Shown here: positions 1-9,655 of the stretch, one piece after another
Position numbering within the stretch: position 1 is the first letter of the stretch
Layout: each line of letters starts with the position of its first letter
Origin: Polytrichum commune
Taxonomy: Eukaryota > Streptophyta > Polytrichopsida > Polytrichales > Polytrichaceae
Assembly (NCBI GenBank): GCA_950295325.1
Contig: OX485809.1
Location: 27,900,001 to 27,964,000, forward strand
Reading direction: 5' to 3'
Length of the DNA: 64,000 nt
Notes under the pieces: model-generated
What the model saw: the letters and a program-made list of their open reading frames with translations, nothing else
Told to the model about the DNA's origin: nothing
Databases searched by the model: none
Position numbers and translations under genes: made by a program

Positions 1-257
1 GTTATATTATTCCATTATGTAATTGCCTACGAGGATTGCAATATAATTATTAAATACTCCTCTTAGTCTAGTATCTATCATTCTCGATTCATGCATATGT
101 GTAGATTACTAAAATTACAAAACCAATACAGTTTCATTATTTGATATTAGCAAATCCATCGGGGGACCATTAAATTAAAAACCTTAGGCTATAAAGGTTT
201 TTTAGTATCCTCAAGGATGGTATGGGATAGGTGGCTAAAGGATACCCACCTGCGAGG
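1..257. other. AT-rich flank, no gene seen
   Basis: AT-rich sequence at the window edge. I see no coding frame, repeat unit or TIR here. It turns abruptly GC-rich near position 250, where the leader of the first gene probably begins. Confidence 0.4.
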
Positions 258-2057
258 CCTATCGACCGTCGATGGGCCTGGGGCTCTCCAATGGCTCAAA
301 TTGTGTATTCGTTTGGGCCATGGAGCGCCCCGTGACACGTGGCGGCCATGAGCCGAACGGACACGAAAGGCGCCGGCCCGAATGGGTCCCGCCCTTGAGT
401 GACCTTCCCCCTTTCACTCTCCCCTCCGCACTTTCTCCTTCTCTCTCCTCCGCTCCAAGCTCCTCCTCCTTTGTACGTTCCTCATACTTTCTGGAGGCGC
501 CGCCGCTCTTGAAAGCGCCGCCTCCTCCCTTGCATTCTCTCTCTCCTTGTCGAACTCGCATTCCCTCTCTCCTTCCCTCTTCATCATTATCTCATTCTCT
601 CTTTCACTCCTCCTCTTCTTTTGATCTATTTTGTTGTTCATTGAGTGCGCATTGACCGAGTTCTAAGTGTAGTATGAGTTTAGGGTTTGTTTTTGTATTA
701 AAGTCTATACATTTTAGCCATTTCAGAACGTCTTTGTTGTTTTGGAGTGTGAGTGTTGTTTCAAAGTGGTTGTGTCAGTTCCTCCTGGTCTTAGAAACAT
801 TCATGTGTGAGTGTAGAGTGATTTCGGAATTAGAATGATTGTTCGAAAATCAGGATGCATGTGTGGCCTTCAGATAGCTTCTTTGTTCATGTTTGTAAAC
901 ACTTGTTACATTCAGAGTGAATGTTTGTGAGGGATTGTTTAATTCTGAGTGAATGTTTGTGAGGGATTGTTTAATTCTGAGTGAATGTTTGTGAAAGCTT
1001 CTTCAATTCAGAGTGAATGTTTGTGAGGCGTTCTTAGTTTTCTGATATCCAATCCTTTCTAGAATCAGCTTCCAAGACTAGCTTGTTAGAACTGCTTCCA
1101 ACAGCAGCTTGTTGTGTAGTTTGCAAAGCAAGGTGATTTCTTCAACTTCTTTATGTGTGTCAATTTCTTTAGAGTTTCGCAGCATCTACAATGCATAAGC
1201 ATTGTATATGCTGCGTAAACACATTATAAAGGTCTCTGGAATCAAAAGTGTTTCGAGAGACGACCCAAACTTCAGTTTGAAGCCCTAAAACACTAAACTC
1301 TGCAGCTGGTTTGGGTAGAGCGACCCAAACTCTCCAGCTGGTTTGGATCGTTCGACCCAAACTCTAAAGATGGTTTGGGTCGTTCGACCCAAACTAGCAG
1401 ATGCTCTGGGTCGTGGGCGCCAATCCATCTGCAGAGTTTGGGTCGCTCGACCCAAACCATAAGCATTGTTTGGGTCTAGGGTTTAGCCAAACTCCGCATC
1501 AAATGTTCATTTATAATTAATTTAATCATCATCTTGGGTGAATATCTAACCCTATCGACCCAATCCATCTGCAGAGTTTGGGTCGCTCGACCCAATCCAT
1601 CTGCAGAGTTTGGGTCGTTCGACCCAAACAGCGCATGAAATGGTAATTCATAATTTAAGTAATCATCATCTTGGGTATGATCTAAGGCCATAGCCGATCA
1701 TTCCATACCGCTACAAAGTTTGGGTCGAACGACCCAAACTTTGCGTAAATTTTTACTGCTTACGAACAATACTTACACTTATAAACAACAACTCAAACAC
1801 CCAAGCAATAATGAAATGACCCACAACTAGAACAGTAGCTCGTGATGATTGTTGTATCCATGAACTTAAAGATTGGTTTTCGTAGCCAAATAATATATTA
1901 TTCATTAGCCATTGTAGGCACAGGTTTGGGTCGTTCGACCCAAACCTGTGAAAAGTAACCCCATATATAAATGTTACTAAACCCAGACATAAGCCTATAT
2001 GATTTGAAAGAGTTTGGGTCGCCCGACCGAAACTAACATATGTATTTCTACTTGCAG
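258..2057 (+). promoter_or_regulatory. Promoter and untranslated leader, with palindrome-bearing leader intron, of the ParB-like gene
   Basis: GC-rich, then strongly pyrimidine-rich sequence (about 400-640) is followed by T-rich, intron-like DNA. It ends in a good acceptor, TTGCAG at 2052-2057, directly before the ATG at 2058. Short tandem units built on GAGTGAATGTTTGTGA occur around 915-1030. From 1259 on there are many copies of a palindrome with 10-bp arms; perfect ones are at 1373-1394, 1436-1457, 1608-1629, 1718-1739 and 1924-1945, and degenerate ones lie near 1309, 1342, 1576 and 2012. The ORFs that can be read in the pyrimidine tract are low-complexity and not supported as protein. The leader donor site was not identified, so the exon limits are unknown. 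Confidence 0.45.
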
Positions 2058-3386
2058 ATGCCCCCCAAGAAAAGACCTGGAGAACGATGGTTCAAGCCGG
2101 CACCAGACGCGATCTGGCAGGAGCACGAAACTCCTAAAAACCAATCCTACGTAGCAAAAGAAGACCTTGTAATTGCATGGTCCTTTCTTGTAGTAAAGGC
2201 AGCTCAATTCAAAATCCTCCTTGTTTTGAAGGTTGGCACGAAGGAGCAACACACATGGGATGCTTTGACGGGATGGGAGGTGGCATCAGTTCATGCTCTA
2301 GGAGAGCACGTTGACGTCATCCTGGAAAACTCTTCTCTGGAAAATGTGCACATGTTCATGCATGAGCAAGCCGAGCCATTCGATCCGGTATACGTGAAGG
2401 AATCCTGCGCTGAGCCAGACATTGTTAAACCGGATACAATCTTCATAGATGCGATCATTTCAAACACGAAGGTTGCAACCAGGTTCACTAAACTTAAGCA
2501 GGCAATCAACGCAATAAACAAGACCCAGCAAAGCAAGTCAAAATCTCAACAAGCTGTGAGGCGCAAGGCGACTGCTGAAGAGGGCGCAGGGTCGTCAAGA
2601 CCTCAAACAGTGAGGAAGCCCCGACCGGTTCCAGCTGACTCGAGGAGAACAACACCTACGGCAACTCCTGCTGATAGTGAAACACCGACGCCATCACAAA
2701 GCCGGCAGACGACACCATCTAAGAGGCCGAGAGAGTCAGTATCTGCCATGACAGATGAGCCTGTTTCACCAGAGCTACGTATGCCCAAGCCCGGGGAAGG
2801 AGTGGAGCCATCGGAGATCCAGAAAATACTCAACAATTTCGACACCAAGTGTTTACATTGTTTTTTCATGGGCAGAGAATTCAAGTTTGATGTCAACATC
2901 GCACAATGCCACCTAGCGCCACCAGAGAAGTGCGTTCGGGCAAAGGAAGATGCGTATGTTGATTGGTTAATCGCCCAGATGGTGAGCGACCAGTTTAAAC
3001 ATGATAGGCAGACTATTGTTGTCATGCCTCAGGGACACAAAAGAATGCCTACACCGGATATGTGGCCTTCTATAGAGAAAGGCGATTTTTGGCTGATTGA
3101 CGGTCAGCACAGTGTTGAAGCTTCAAAGAAACTTCAACTGATGACGGAGTGGAATGATCCTAATGGTCTAAAGGAAAAATTGAAGGTATGGAAGGCATTG
3201 GTCGTGTGGTCGGACGACGAAACCCGGCTGAGCGATATCTCCCGCTATTTCAACATGAATAACAAGAAGCGGGCATATCAAGCTTCTTGGATTAGGAACA
3301 TCATGGCATCGCGGGATGTGTGGGAGTTCTACGGCCGGCCTCCCAAGGAAAGGGAGAATGCAAAAGACAAGAATCCAAAGTGGGAG
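2058..3386 (+). CDS. Exon 1 of a multidomain gene: ParB-like (DGQHS) region
   Basis: The reading frame opens at the ATG directly after the TTGCAG acceptor and stays open for 443 codons to a GAG|GTGAGC donor (intron from 3387, phase 0). The first 150 residues match nothing I recognise. Residues about 165-245 are a basic Ser/Thr/Pro-rich linker (RRKATAEE, RPRESVS). Near residue 346 is FWLIDGQHSVEA, followed by a Val-Trp-rich strand and a helix-rich segment. This resembles the DGH/DGQHR core of ParB/Srx-like domains, which in phage and bacterial proteins often precede a DNA methyltransferase domain. That order is repeated here with the next exon. The fold assignment is inference from short motifs. 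No plant gene name is recognised. Confidence 0.5.
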
Positions 3387-3699
3387 GTGAGCATTGTTTC
3401 TCAAACAGAGTTTGGGTCGCTCGACCCAAACTTTGGGTTTCTTCATACAGTTTGGGTCGCTCGACCCAAACTTTGCGTTTCTTCATACAGTTTGGGTCGC
3501 TCGACCCAAACTTTGCGTTTCTTCATACAGTTTGGGTCGCTCGACCCAAACCTTGTGTTTCTTCATACAGTTTGGGTCGCTCGACCCAAACCTTGTGTTT
3601 TAGTTTGTGTTTGTCTACGCAGTTTGTTGTTCATCATTTTTCTTCTTTGTTTGGAAACAACATATTGAGAATTAACACGCATTCTATGCTCTTGTGCAG
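3387..3699 (+). repeat. Intron with five palindromes in a 40-bp tandem array
   Basis: The intron is bounded by GTGAGC and TTGTGCAG. It contains five perfect palindromes (arms GTTTGGGTCG and CGACCCAAAC, two-base centre CT) at 3410, 3450, 3490, 3530 and 3570, spaced exactly 40 bp apart with the linker CTTTGCGTTTCTTCATACA or close to it. Although a reading frame runs through it, the predicted peptides are repetitive in all frames, so I treat it as intron. Neighbouring splice sites are both phase 0. Confidence 0.7.
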
Positions 3700-5031
3700 C
3701 TTTTCAAATACCAAATGATAAACAAGTTCTCCTCAATTGACAATTCAAGTCACAAGCAAAAGAAGTACAATGAGCTAAGAGGAGAGATCTACTTGATTAC
3801 ATCATCCGACATGGTTTGGCAGAAGTGGAAGACAATGTTTGAGAAACACGAGACAGGGGATCTCATGGATCCTGACACATGCAACCTCTTCAACTCGTCC
3901 TCTCGATTCAAGGCGATGAAGCCTCTCATGAGAGAATTCTTTAGAAGTCTGCAGGGTCTTTCGGAGGCGGAAATGGGGAAGGCGGCAACGCACATCTTGC
4001 ACAACAACCCGACCCCTAAGAAATTTTGGGTGTACCCCAAAATAGTCTTCACCAAGCCGAAATCCTTTGTTCCTTCATGCTACACAATGAAGGAATAGGC
4101 GGAGAATAGGAAGAAGAAAACAACGATCGTCCAGGAGCTGCAGAAGCTAATCCCGGAAAAGAACATTTTTGTCGATGACGAGGTGAACGAGGTGAACTGG
4201 AGAGCGTTCAAGGCTGAATACAACTTCACCAGTGCATCCATGGCAGCTCTGATCAGGGAGGCAGGAGAAGACTTCCTAAAGTCAAAACTGGTGAAGGGTG
4301 GGAAGAACCTGGCTCTTCCAGAACACTCGACGCGTGCCTTCTCAAACTTTATAAAGGAGAAGAAGATTGTAAGTTTTGAGGGGGATGCGCATTTCAACCT
4401 TGTCGCTTTTGACCCTATTAAAATCCAGGGATGGCCCGGCCTTGATTCCAGGAAAGAAATACGAGTAAGAGCAGCGGACCGGTTCCCCTTTGGTATAATA
4501 GACTTCCGGAGCATTCCTGGGAGTACGTTTGAGGGCACAATGGGTACACCCTTCTACGAGCCCTTCATGTCGAAGTTCGTGGAGTATGCAAGCCCTAAGC
4601 TTAGGGAGGTCGATATGTGGCTGTGGATAGTAGAGCATAGGAGAGCAGAGCAGGTGTATGAAATTGTGAGGAAATTGCAGCCTGAGTATGCGGTGTCTAA
4701 GTCTCACTACATTGCTGCACCGGCGGAGGGGGTGTACACGACACTAAAGGACAAGAAAACCAAAGTCATGAATTTGTTGTGCTTGTACTTTGTGTTCAAA
4801 GCAACCTTGCTGAAGGTGGAGAACCACCCCATAACCCGGATGCAGAAACTATTCCAAGTTCCAGAAGGCCTGGGCGCAAGTAAGTCCCTCTACGACGAGG
4901 CAAAATATGCCATATACCATTCGGACGAGTTGCGGATGGAATTCTATCTCCGAATAATGAGGGCCTTGACGAGAAGAGGGGACTGTATATTCAACGTCTT
5001 CGGCGGCACCAAGCCCGTCTTCGCTGGCATG
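3700..5031 (+). CDS. Exon 2: degenerate methyltransferase-like region with an in-frame TAG
   Basis: Open from the TTGTGCAG acceptor to an ATG|GTAAGC donor in one frame, except for a TAG at 4096-4098. The 28 codons after the stop (4099-4182) continue coding-like sequence in the same frame, so the stop is a nonsense change, a readthrough site or a base error rather than a gene boundary. The segment around 4486-4720 (FGIIDFRSIPG, then EYASPKLREVDMWLWIV) has the layout of motif IV and following strands of permuted N6/N4-type methyltransferases, but the usual DPPY is not present. The end (GDCIFNVFGGTKPVFAGM, continuing into the next exon with MLGLNVYSYVDLND) resembles the FxGxG SAM-binding motif I. 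Probably inactive as a methyltransferase; the relationship needs profile searching. Confidence 0.45.
4096..4098 (+). pseudogene. In-frame TAG within exon 2
   Basis: The frame is the same before (3700-4095) and after (4099-5031), and codon content looks protein-like on both sides. The codon context is GAA TAG GCG. It either inactivates this copy or reflects suppression, a hidden small intron or a sequence error. Confidence 0.6.
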
Positions 5032-5253
5032 GTAAGCTCCTTACCATAATTGTTTTCATAGTTTGGGTCGAGCGACCCAAACTAACACCGATGCTAGTTT
5101 GGGTCGCTCGACCCAAACTAACACTGATGCTAGTTTGGGTCGCTCGACCCAAACTATAACCTTTGCAATTGATATTAGGTCTTGTATGTACTTCCCCTTT
5201 TCGGTGGAATCACATGTTATGCCATATAATAACATCTGGTGGGATTTCTGCAG
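5032..5253 (+). repeat. Intron with three palindromes in a 36-bp array
   Basis: GTAAGC donor and TTTCTGCAG acceptor. It contains palindromes at 5061-5082 (centre AG), 5097-5118 and 5133-5154 (centre CT), spaced 36 bp apart. The linker differs from that of the upstream intron, so the two arrays expanded independently. Confidence 0.7.
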
Positions 5254-6753
5254 ATGCTGGGGCTGAACGTGTACAGCTATGTAGACCTTAATGACATCCA
5301 ATTCTACAAGGCCCAAAAATCATTGGCGAAGAAGATGGATATACTAGACTGGATCCCTGGGAGCTACGCCGAGGAGACTGTTGAAGGGGGTGAGAGCCCG
5401 CTGGATAAAGCGAGGCGTGTCAACCCTGAAGAATTGGCCATAAAGGTTCCAGTTGCTGTACCAGAGCCTCTGGTCCAAGTGCATCCAGGCACATCCTCTC
5501 GGCGACCGCGTGACGAGGAGGGGGAGGAGGAGGAGGAGGATGAGGAGGTGGAAGAGGAGGAAGAAGAGGCTAAAGTGGAGGGCGAGGTCGAAGAAGGGGG
5601 AACAGGCTTCACTCAGGAATCTGAAGCCCCTCAACGAAAGAAGGCAATGCGGGTAGCAACTCCACAAAGTAAGTTGGTGCCCGTCCTGACGGTTGATGAT
5701 GCCCGCGACATGTACTCCAGGGATGCGACTGCCGCGTTCAGGGAGAGGAGGAAACTAAAAGGCAAGAAACTCTATGGCGACTATGCCATCGAGGAGACAA
5801 TTGCCATTAGCAGCGAAGACGAGGACGACATGGAGCTCGCGAAACGGCTCAGGTCGGACCCTCCCTCTCCAGGTGCCTTCGCAGGGATGGTGAAGGTGAA
5901 GCCGGAAGTCCTCACCGTGCAAGAAGCCAACGAGAAGATGTTAAGGGACGAAGAACAACGCGTCCGCTTGCAAAAGGCCGCTGCTGAAGAACCCTCAGTG
6001 CGGAACGAAGTGGCAGAGCTAAGGGCTCTCTTATTGGAGCAAGAGCGACTGCGGGCATTGGCGCAACCTCCAACTAGTGCGGACTTGATCACGCAAGTGA
6101 TTCGAGGCATGTGGGCGCAGGGTTTGGTGGTGGCTCCCCCGGGCTCATTTCCACACTTGCCCCCCGGCTTCCCTCCCCAGAACATTCCTCCGCAGCCCGT
6201 GCCGCAATCCTCCTTCAGCTTTCAGCACATGGTTCCCCCCCACGTCCGTCCGTATCCGCCGGTTCAACAAGCGGATGACCCCAATATATGGCGCCTTCCC
6301 GGGTCTTCTAGACCTGTGACCCCCCCACCACTTCGGCCGCCCCTGGTGATCCCCCCGCCCCATCAGCAGGACGACCCCCACATGTTTGGGTCGTCCGACC
6401 CAAACCCGCCCCCCCTTACAGTGCAACAAGGCCAATCTCATGATGCACGAGAGTTTGGGTCGGCCGACCCAAACCCCGTTACCGCTCAGTCTTCAATGGA
6501 CCAGCATGGGTCTGAAAGAGACACACCCATGCCTGATGTTGAAGGTCCTCGAGGGCCTGGTGATACCTCTACTCCTATCCCAATCGATGAACCTATGCAT
6601 GATGCACATGCGGAGGTTGGGTTAGGAGAAGGTCCTGACACTGAGCGCTTGCAGGAGAGGGGTGCTGACATCGTCGGAGAAGGTGGTGGCAAGAGAGAAC
6701 GACAAGCGGAGGCGGTGGAGGCTTCCATGGCGTCCAGGCATGACCAGGGAGAG
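5254..6753 (+). CDS. Exon 3: end of methyltransferase-like region, acidic, coiled and Pro-rich segments
   Basis: 500 codons, phase 0 at both ends. The start (MLGLNVYSYVDLNDIQFYKAQ) completes the motif-I-like segment. A run of Glu/Asp lies at about residues 85-115 of the exon. A charged helical region with coiled-coil character (EANEKMLRDEEQRVRLQKA to LLEQERLRALA) follows, then a proline/glutamine-rich stretch. Two palindromes are inside the coding sequence (6384-6405 and 6453-6474) and are translated as FGSSDPN and FGSADPN. The frame would stop at 6763-6765 if unspliced. I prefer the GAG|GTAATA donor at 6753 because the acceptor at 7244 restores an open frame into the next exon in phase 0. 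If the intron is not used, the gene ends at 6765. Confidence 0.5.
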
Positions 6754-7244
6754 GTAATACACTGAGACCTCCTCAGTTTGGGTCGCTCGACCCAAACTCC
6801 TGGTCTATTGTCTTGTTGCCGTGGTCGTGTCCCCCCTAGCTAGGAGGAACTGCCCCCACCCCGTCCATCCGCTCTCGCATCCCTTCAGCCCCCCCCCCCC
6901 CGACGATCACTAACGTCGCCTGTCCCACGATTTTACTCGAACTTGGAGGCGTGCACACAATTTTGTAGATGTTGAATTAGGATAGTTTGAACGGATCGTT
7001 CAACGCGGCTTCGCACCCCTAGGCATTTTGTACATAGAGCATTGCAAACAATAAAATTATTATTTTGTGCCCTTATGTTTGTTTTCGTGTTCAAATGTAT
7101 ATTTTTTCCTCTTGCCCCCTCTTGCATTTGTATGGCCGCCTATGCATAGTGGTTCTTGTATTTTTCACAGAAAATATTGTATTCACTTTAAGTGGACATA
7201 GCATGACATAGTCTTCCCCCGCCTTATGTCGCTCGTCTCCACAG
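6754..7244 (+). other. Probable intron 4 with one palindrome
   Basis: Putative GTAATA donor and CTCCACAG acceptor. One palindrome lies at 6776-6797 and a short poly-C tract at about 6890-6901. The assignment rests on frame continuity and on the pattern that all flanking introns are phase 0 and carry palindromes. The donor is not a strong consensus, so two separate genes remain possible. Confidence 0.45.
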
Positions 7245-8057
7245 GGATCGGAGCATAGCGTCGCGGCTCCCCGCCGGGCCTCTCCAAGAAGCGAGGAAGG
7301 TAGCGCGATGGTCCCCCCCATTTTACCCGTTCCACCTTTGCCGCCTAAGACCCGGTTCCTGGTGTTAGACCTCAACGGGGTCCTCGTCCAATGCGTTCAT
7401 TGCCCGAGGACCCCCACGGTGGCCTTTTGCAAACCCGAGGACGCGAATTACGACGGGCCGCCCACGTTCATAAAGAGCAAGCTAGTTCACCTCCGCCCGT
7501 GGCTTCGGACCTTCCTCCAGATCGCCCAACAACGATGGTGGGTGGTCGTGTGGAGCTCCATGAAGGCCGAGAACACCAATGCAGTCGTGGAGTTCATCTT
7601 CAAGGGCATCGAGCCCCCCTGCATGGTCCTAGCACAGGAAGCCTGTAGAATATTGTACACACCGGACGGCAAAGTCGTCAAAAAACCAAACAATCCCGCT
7701 TCCCCCCAATACCTCAAGGTCTTGAAGCCCATTTTTTGGGACCAGCGTCCGTCATTGATAGGTGTCCCCTACGACGTCCGTCCCACCCGGGAGAACACGC
7801 TCATGGTGGACGACAGCGCCGCAAAGAACATGTTGAACCCGACGGCCAACTTAATAGTTTGCCCTACGTGGACGGTCGAGAAGGTCCGGGACCGATTTTT
7901 GTTAGACCTTAGTAAATACCTCCAGGCGCTCAGGGGAAGCGGACTACCTGTAAACAATTTTGTTAGGAATAATCCGATAGGCGAGAGATACTTGGATCCA
8001 CGAGACCATTTGTACAGAGAGTTGTTCTCTCACGCGAAATTTAACAAGCTCATTTGA
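7245..8057 (+). CDS. Exon 4: HAD/CTD-phosphatase-like (NIF-type) domain
   Basis: Joins exon 3 in phase 0, or starts independently at ATG 7308 (249 codons). Near 7360 is FLVLDLNGVLV, the HAD motif I position: DxDGT/V in FCP1/SCP phosphatases, here DLNGV with Asn replacing the second Asp. WWVVVWSSM (about 7536-7562) corresponds to motif II and NTLMVDDSAAKN (about 7795-7830) to the motif III/IV Asp pair. Spacing and order match the NIF/CTD small-phosphatase family, and DLNG variants are known in plant relatives. The Asn replacement raises doubt about full catalytic activity. It ends in TGA at 8055-8057, followed by a (GT)n tract. A phase-0 GTAAAC at 7950 could splice earlier into the next exon. 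Confidence 0.6.
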   Translation, partial: GSEHSVAAPRRASPRSEEGSAMVPPILPVPPLPPKTRFLVLDLNGVLVQCVHCPRTPTVAFCKPEDANYDGPPTFIKSKLVHLRPWLRTFLQIAQQRWWVVVWSSMKAENTNAVVEFIFKGIEPPCMVLAQEACRILYTPDGKVVKKPNNPASPQYLKVLKPIFWDQRPSLIGVPYDVRPTRENTLMVDDSAAKNMLNPTANLIVCPTWTVEKVRDRFLLDLSKYLQALRGSGLPVNNFVRNNPIGERYLDPRDHLYRELFSHAKFNKLI

Positions 8058-8061
8058 GGCA

Positions 8062-8063
<2 letters not shown>

Positions 8064-8092
<29 letters not shown>
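8064..8092. repeat. (GT)n microsatellite
   Basis: A run of about 14 GT dinucleotides directly after the HAD stop codon. Confidence 0.9.
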
Positions 8093-8096
<4 letters not shown>

Positions 8097-8202
8097 CGCC
8101 CGCCCACTTTGTGTAATATATGCTTCATATGTATCTTGATTTTCACGCGCTCTAGCAAACCCTCTTCCTTTGGGTTTTGTTTCGTTTCCTTTTTTGCGCC
8201 AG

Positions 8203-8556
8203 CGTTTGGAGCCCTCGATTGACATCGTCAGCGAGTCAGAGTTGGGGAGCTTCTTCTACGAGGCCGTTTACGACGCCGCGTCAACCATTGACTACTCCAA
8301 GGAGCCTATTGACGCCGGCGTCGTCGATAGCCCCCCACCCAAGCAAATCTTACGGCGATCTCCGTCCCCGTCGCCGCTCAAGGGCATAAATCGCAAATGC
8401 GTCCGGACATCCCCCTCTCGGCCCGGCGGAAGTATTACACCTCAACGGCGGCTGCGGATGGACGCACGGCCAACGAAGAGTGGAACCCTTCCTATTCCTT
8501 TGCGGGACGCCTTGCCCCTCCTTGCCAACTCCGATGGGAACGCCCCCGGTGACAAG
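8203..8556 (+). CDS. Downstream exon, basic Ser/Pro-rich, unknown function
   Basis: Open from a T-rich acceptor (TTTTTTGCGCCAG, ending 8202) to an AAG|GTGAAC donor at 8556, phase 0, about 118 codons. The peptide has an acidic start (DIVSESELGSFFYEAVYDAA) and a basic Ser/Pro-rich remainder (RRSPSPSPLKG). No domain recognised. Whether it joins the HAD exon by a donor at 7950 or belongs to a separate transcript is unresolved. A diverged copy of its second half lies near 11.35-11.55 kb, which supports this segment being a real, duplicated unit. Confidence 0.45.
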
Positions 8557-8692
8557 GTGAACCCCCCCCCCCCTCTCTAAAACATGGTTAACCGCGCATT
8601 ACAATCATTTTGCACTTAAAAAATGATCGTGTGACACGTTTGGGTCTTCCTCCCTAAACTAACACATGTGGTCTTGCAATGACGCGTTGCAG

Positions 8693-9025
8693 GTTGCTCC
8701 CACCCGTAAACCTATGCGGTCTAGTGCGTCCATCGAGTTCGAGCATATGTACGCCATGACCAGAAATGCGAGACAATCCACTTCATCGTATTCGAATTCT
8801 TCGACGTATATTTCGGGCGGCCGACGGACTCCAAAATGTCTTATGGATGGCGGTCACCCCAAGAATGGCTATAGTCGCGGGGCGGAGATTTTCAGGAATG
8901 TTGAAGCAATGCGAGCAAAAGAAGCCGCAGCAAAAGAAAAAGAGGCAAAAGAAAAAGAGGCAAAAGAAAAAGAGGCAAAAGATAAAAAAGAAAAAGAAAA
9001 AGAGGCAATCTCCGAGGCTAGATAG
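8693..9025 (+). CDS. Terminal exon with a Lys/Glu/Ala repeat tail
   Basis: Acceptor GCGTTGCAG ends at 8692 and joins the previous exon in phase 0. The intron (8557-8692) has a degenerate palindrome near 8639. The peptide ends in a repetitive Ala-Lys-Glu helix (KEKEAKEKEAKEKEAK) from 15-base DNA repeats, then stops at TAG 9023-9025. Likely a charged single-helix tail. Function unknown. Confidence 0.45.
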   Translation, partial: VAPTRKPMRSSASIEFEHMYAMTRNARQSTSSYSNSSTYISGGRRTPKCLMDGGHPKNGYSRGAEIFRNVEAMRAKEAAAKEKEAKEKEAKEKEAKDKKEKEKEAISEAR

Positions 9026-9655
9026 GCCATAGTAGGCGTAGGGTTTTGGGCCATAGGCAACATCATTTTGGGTCGCACTATCCAATGTATGTGTGGTGTT
9101 AGCATGCTATGCATTTTACATGCCATACTTTGTATGTTTTTTTTGCAATAATATAAGTGTCACATGATTTCCCCTTCAATATGGTCCAAGGTTTGGATTG
9201 CCCTAACTAAACCATCACAAATATGAGTTTGGAATATTTTGTATGTTATATTATATTGGTTCACATAGTTCCCCTTCAATATGGTCTAAGGGTTTGGAGT
9301 GCCCTACCTAAAACATATTCATACAAGATCTCATATTTTGTGTGCGATAATATGAATGTTTTAAGATTTCCCCTTCAATTTGGCCTAAGGTTTGGATTGC
9401 GCATCCTAAACAATCCCAAATATGAGTTATTAATGGGGTTCTTGTTCTAAATACCCGACACAAAGTGTTCGCATCTTACAACTTTCTCCAATATGTGTTC
9501 CATTTATCCTTGTTCTTATTTATGTGAATGTCTCAAAATGCCCAAAAAGTCTCAATTTAACGAATATAGTGTTGTGAGCTTCACCCAACTTCTATTTTTA
9601 AAAGGAACATGGTCGCTTTCATGACAACCAATTTTGGTTTAGTGCACATATCATT
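9026..9655. other. 3' flank with three degenerate palindrome-like units
   Basis: Three diverged, roughly 105-bp-spaced units contain half-conserved versions of the palindrome (GTTTGGATTGCCCTAACTAAA-like) near 9190, 9294 and 9391, each followed by a TTTCCCCTTCAAT-like segment. They look like ageing copies of the motif found upstream. No gene seen in the remaining AT-rich part. Confidence 0.5.

Noticed and set aside
272-655. 127-codon frame in the pyrimidine-rich leader
   Set aside because: Low-complexity Ser/Pro/Leu translation of a CT tract with no domain; better explained as untranslated leader.
3410-3591. Regular 40-bp spaced repeats resembling a CRISPR array
   Set aside because: Repeats are perfect palindromes with identical linkers rather than unique spacers, lie in an intron of a eukaryotic gene, and no cas genes exist.
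6884-6904. Poly-C tract as a regulatory element
   Set aside because: Similar C runs occur at 8565, 11367 and 20598; simple homopolymers with no supported role.
1-9450. Region A as a complete transposon
   Set aside because: I looked for TIRs, LTRs and target duplications around it and found none; one end may lie outside the window.
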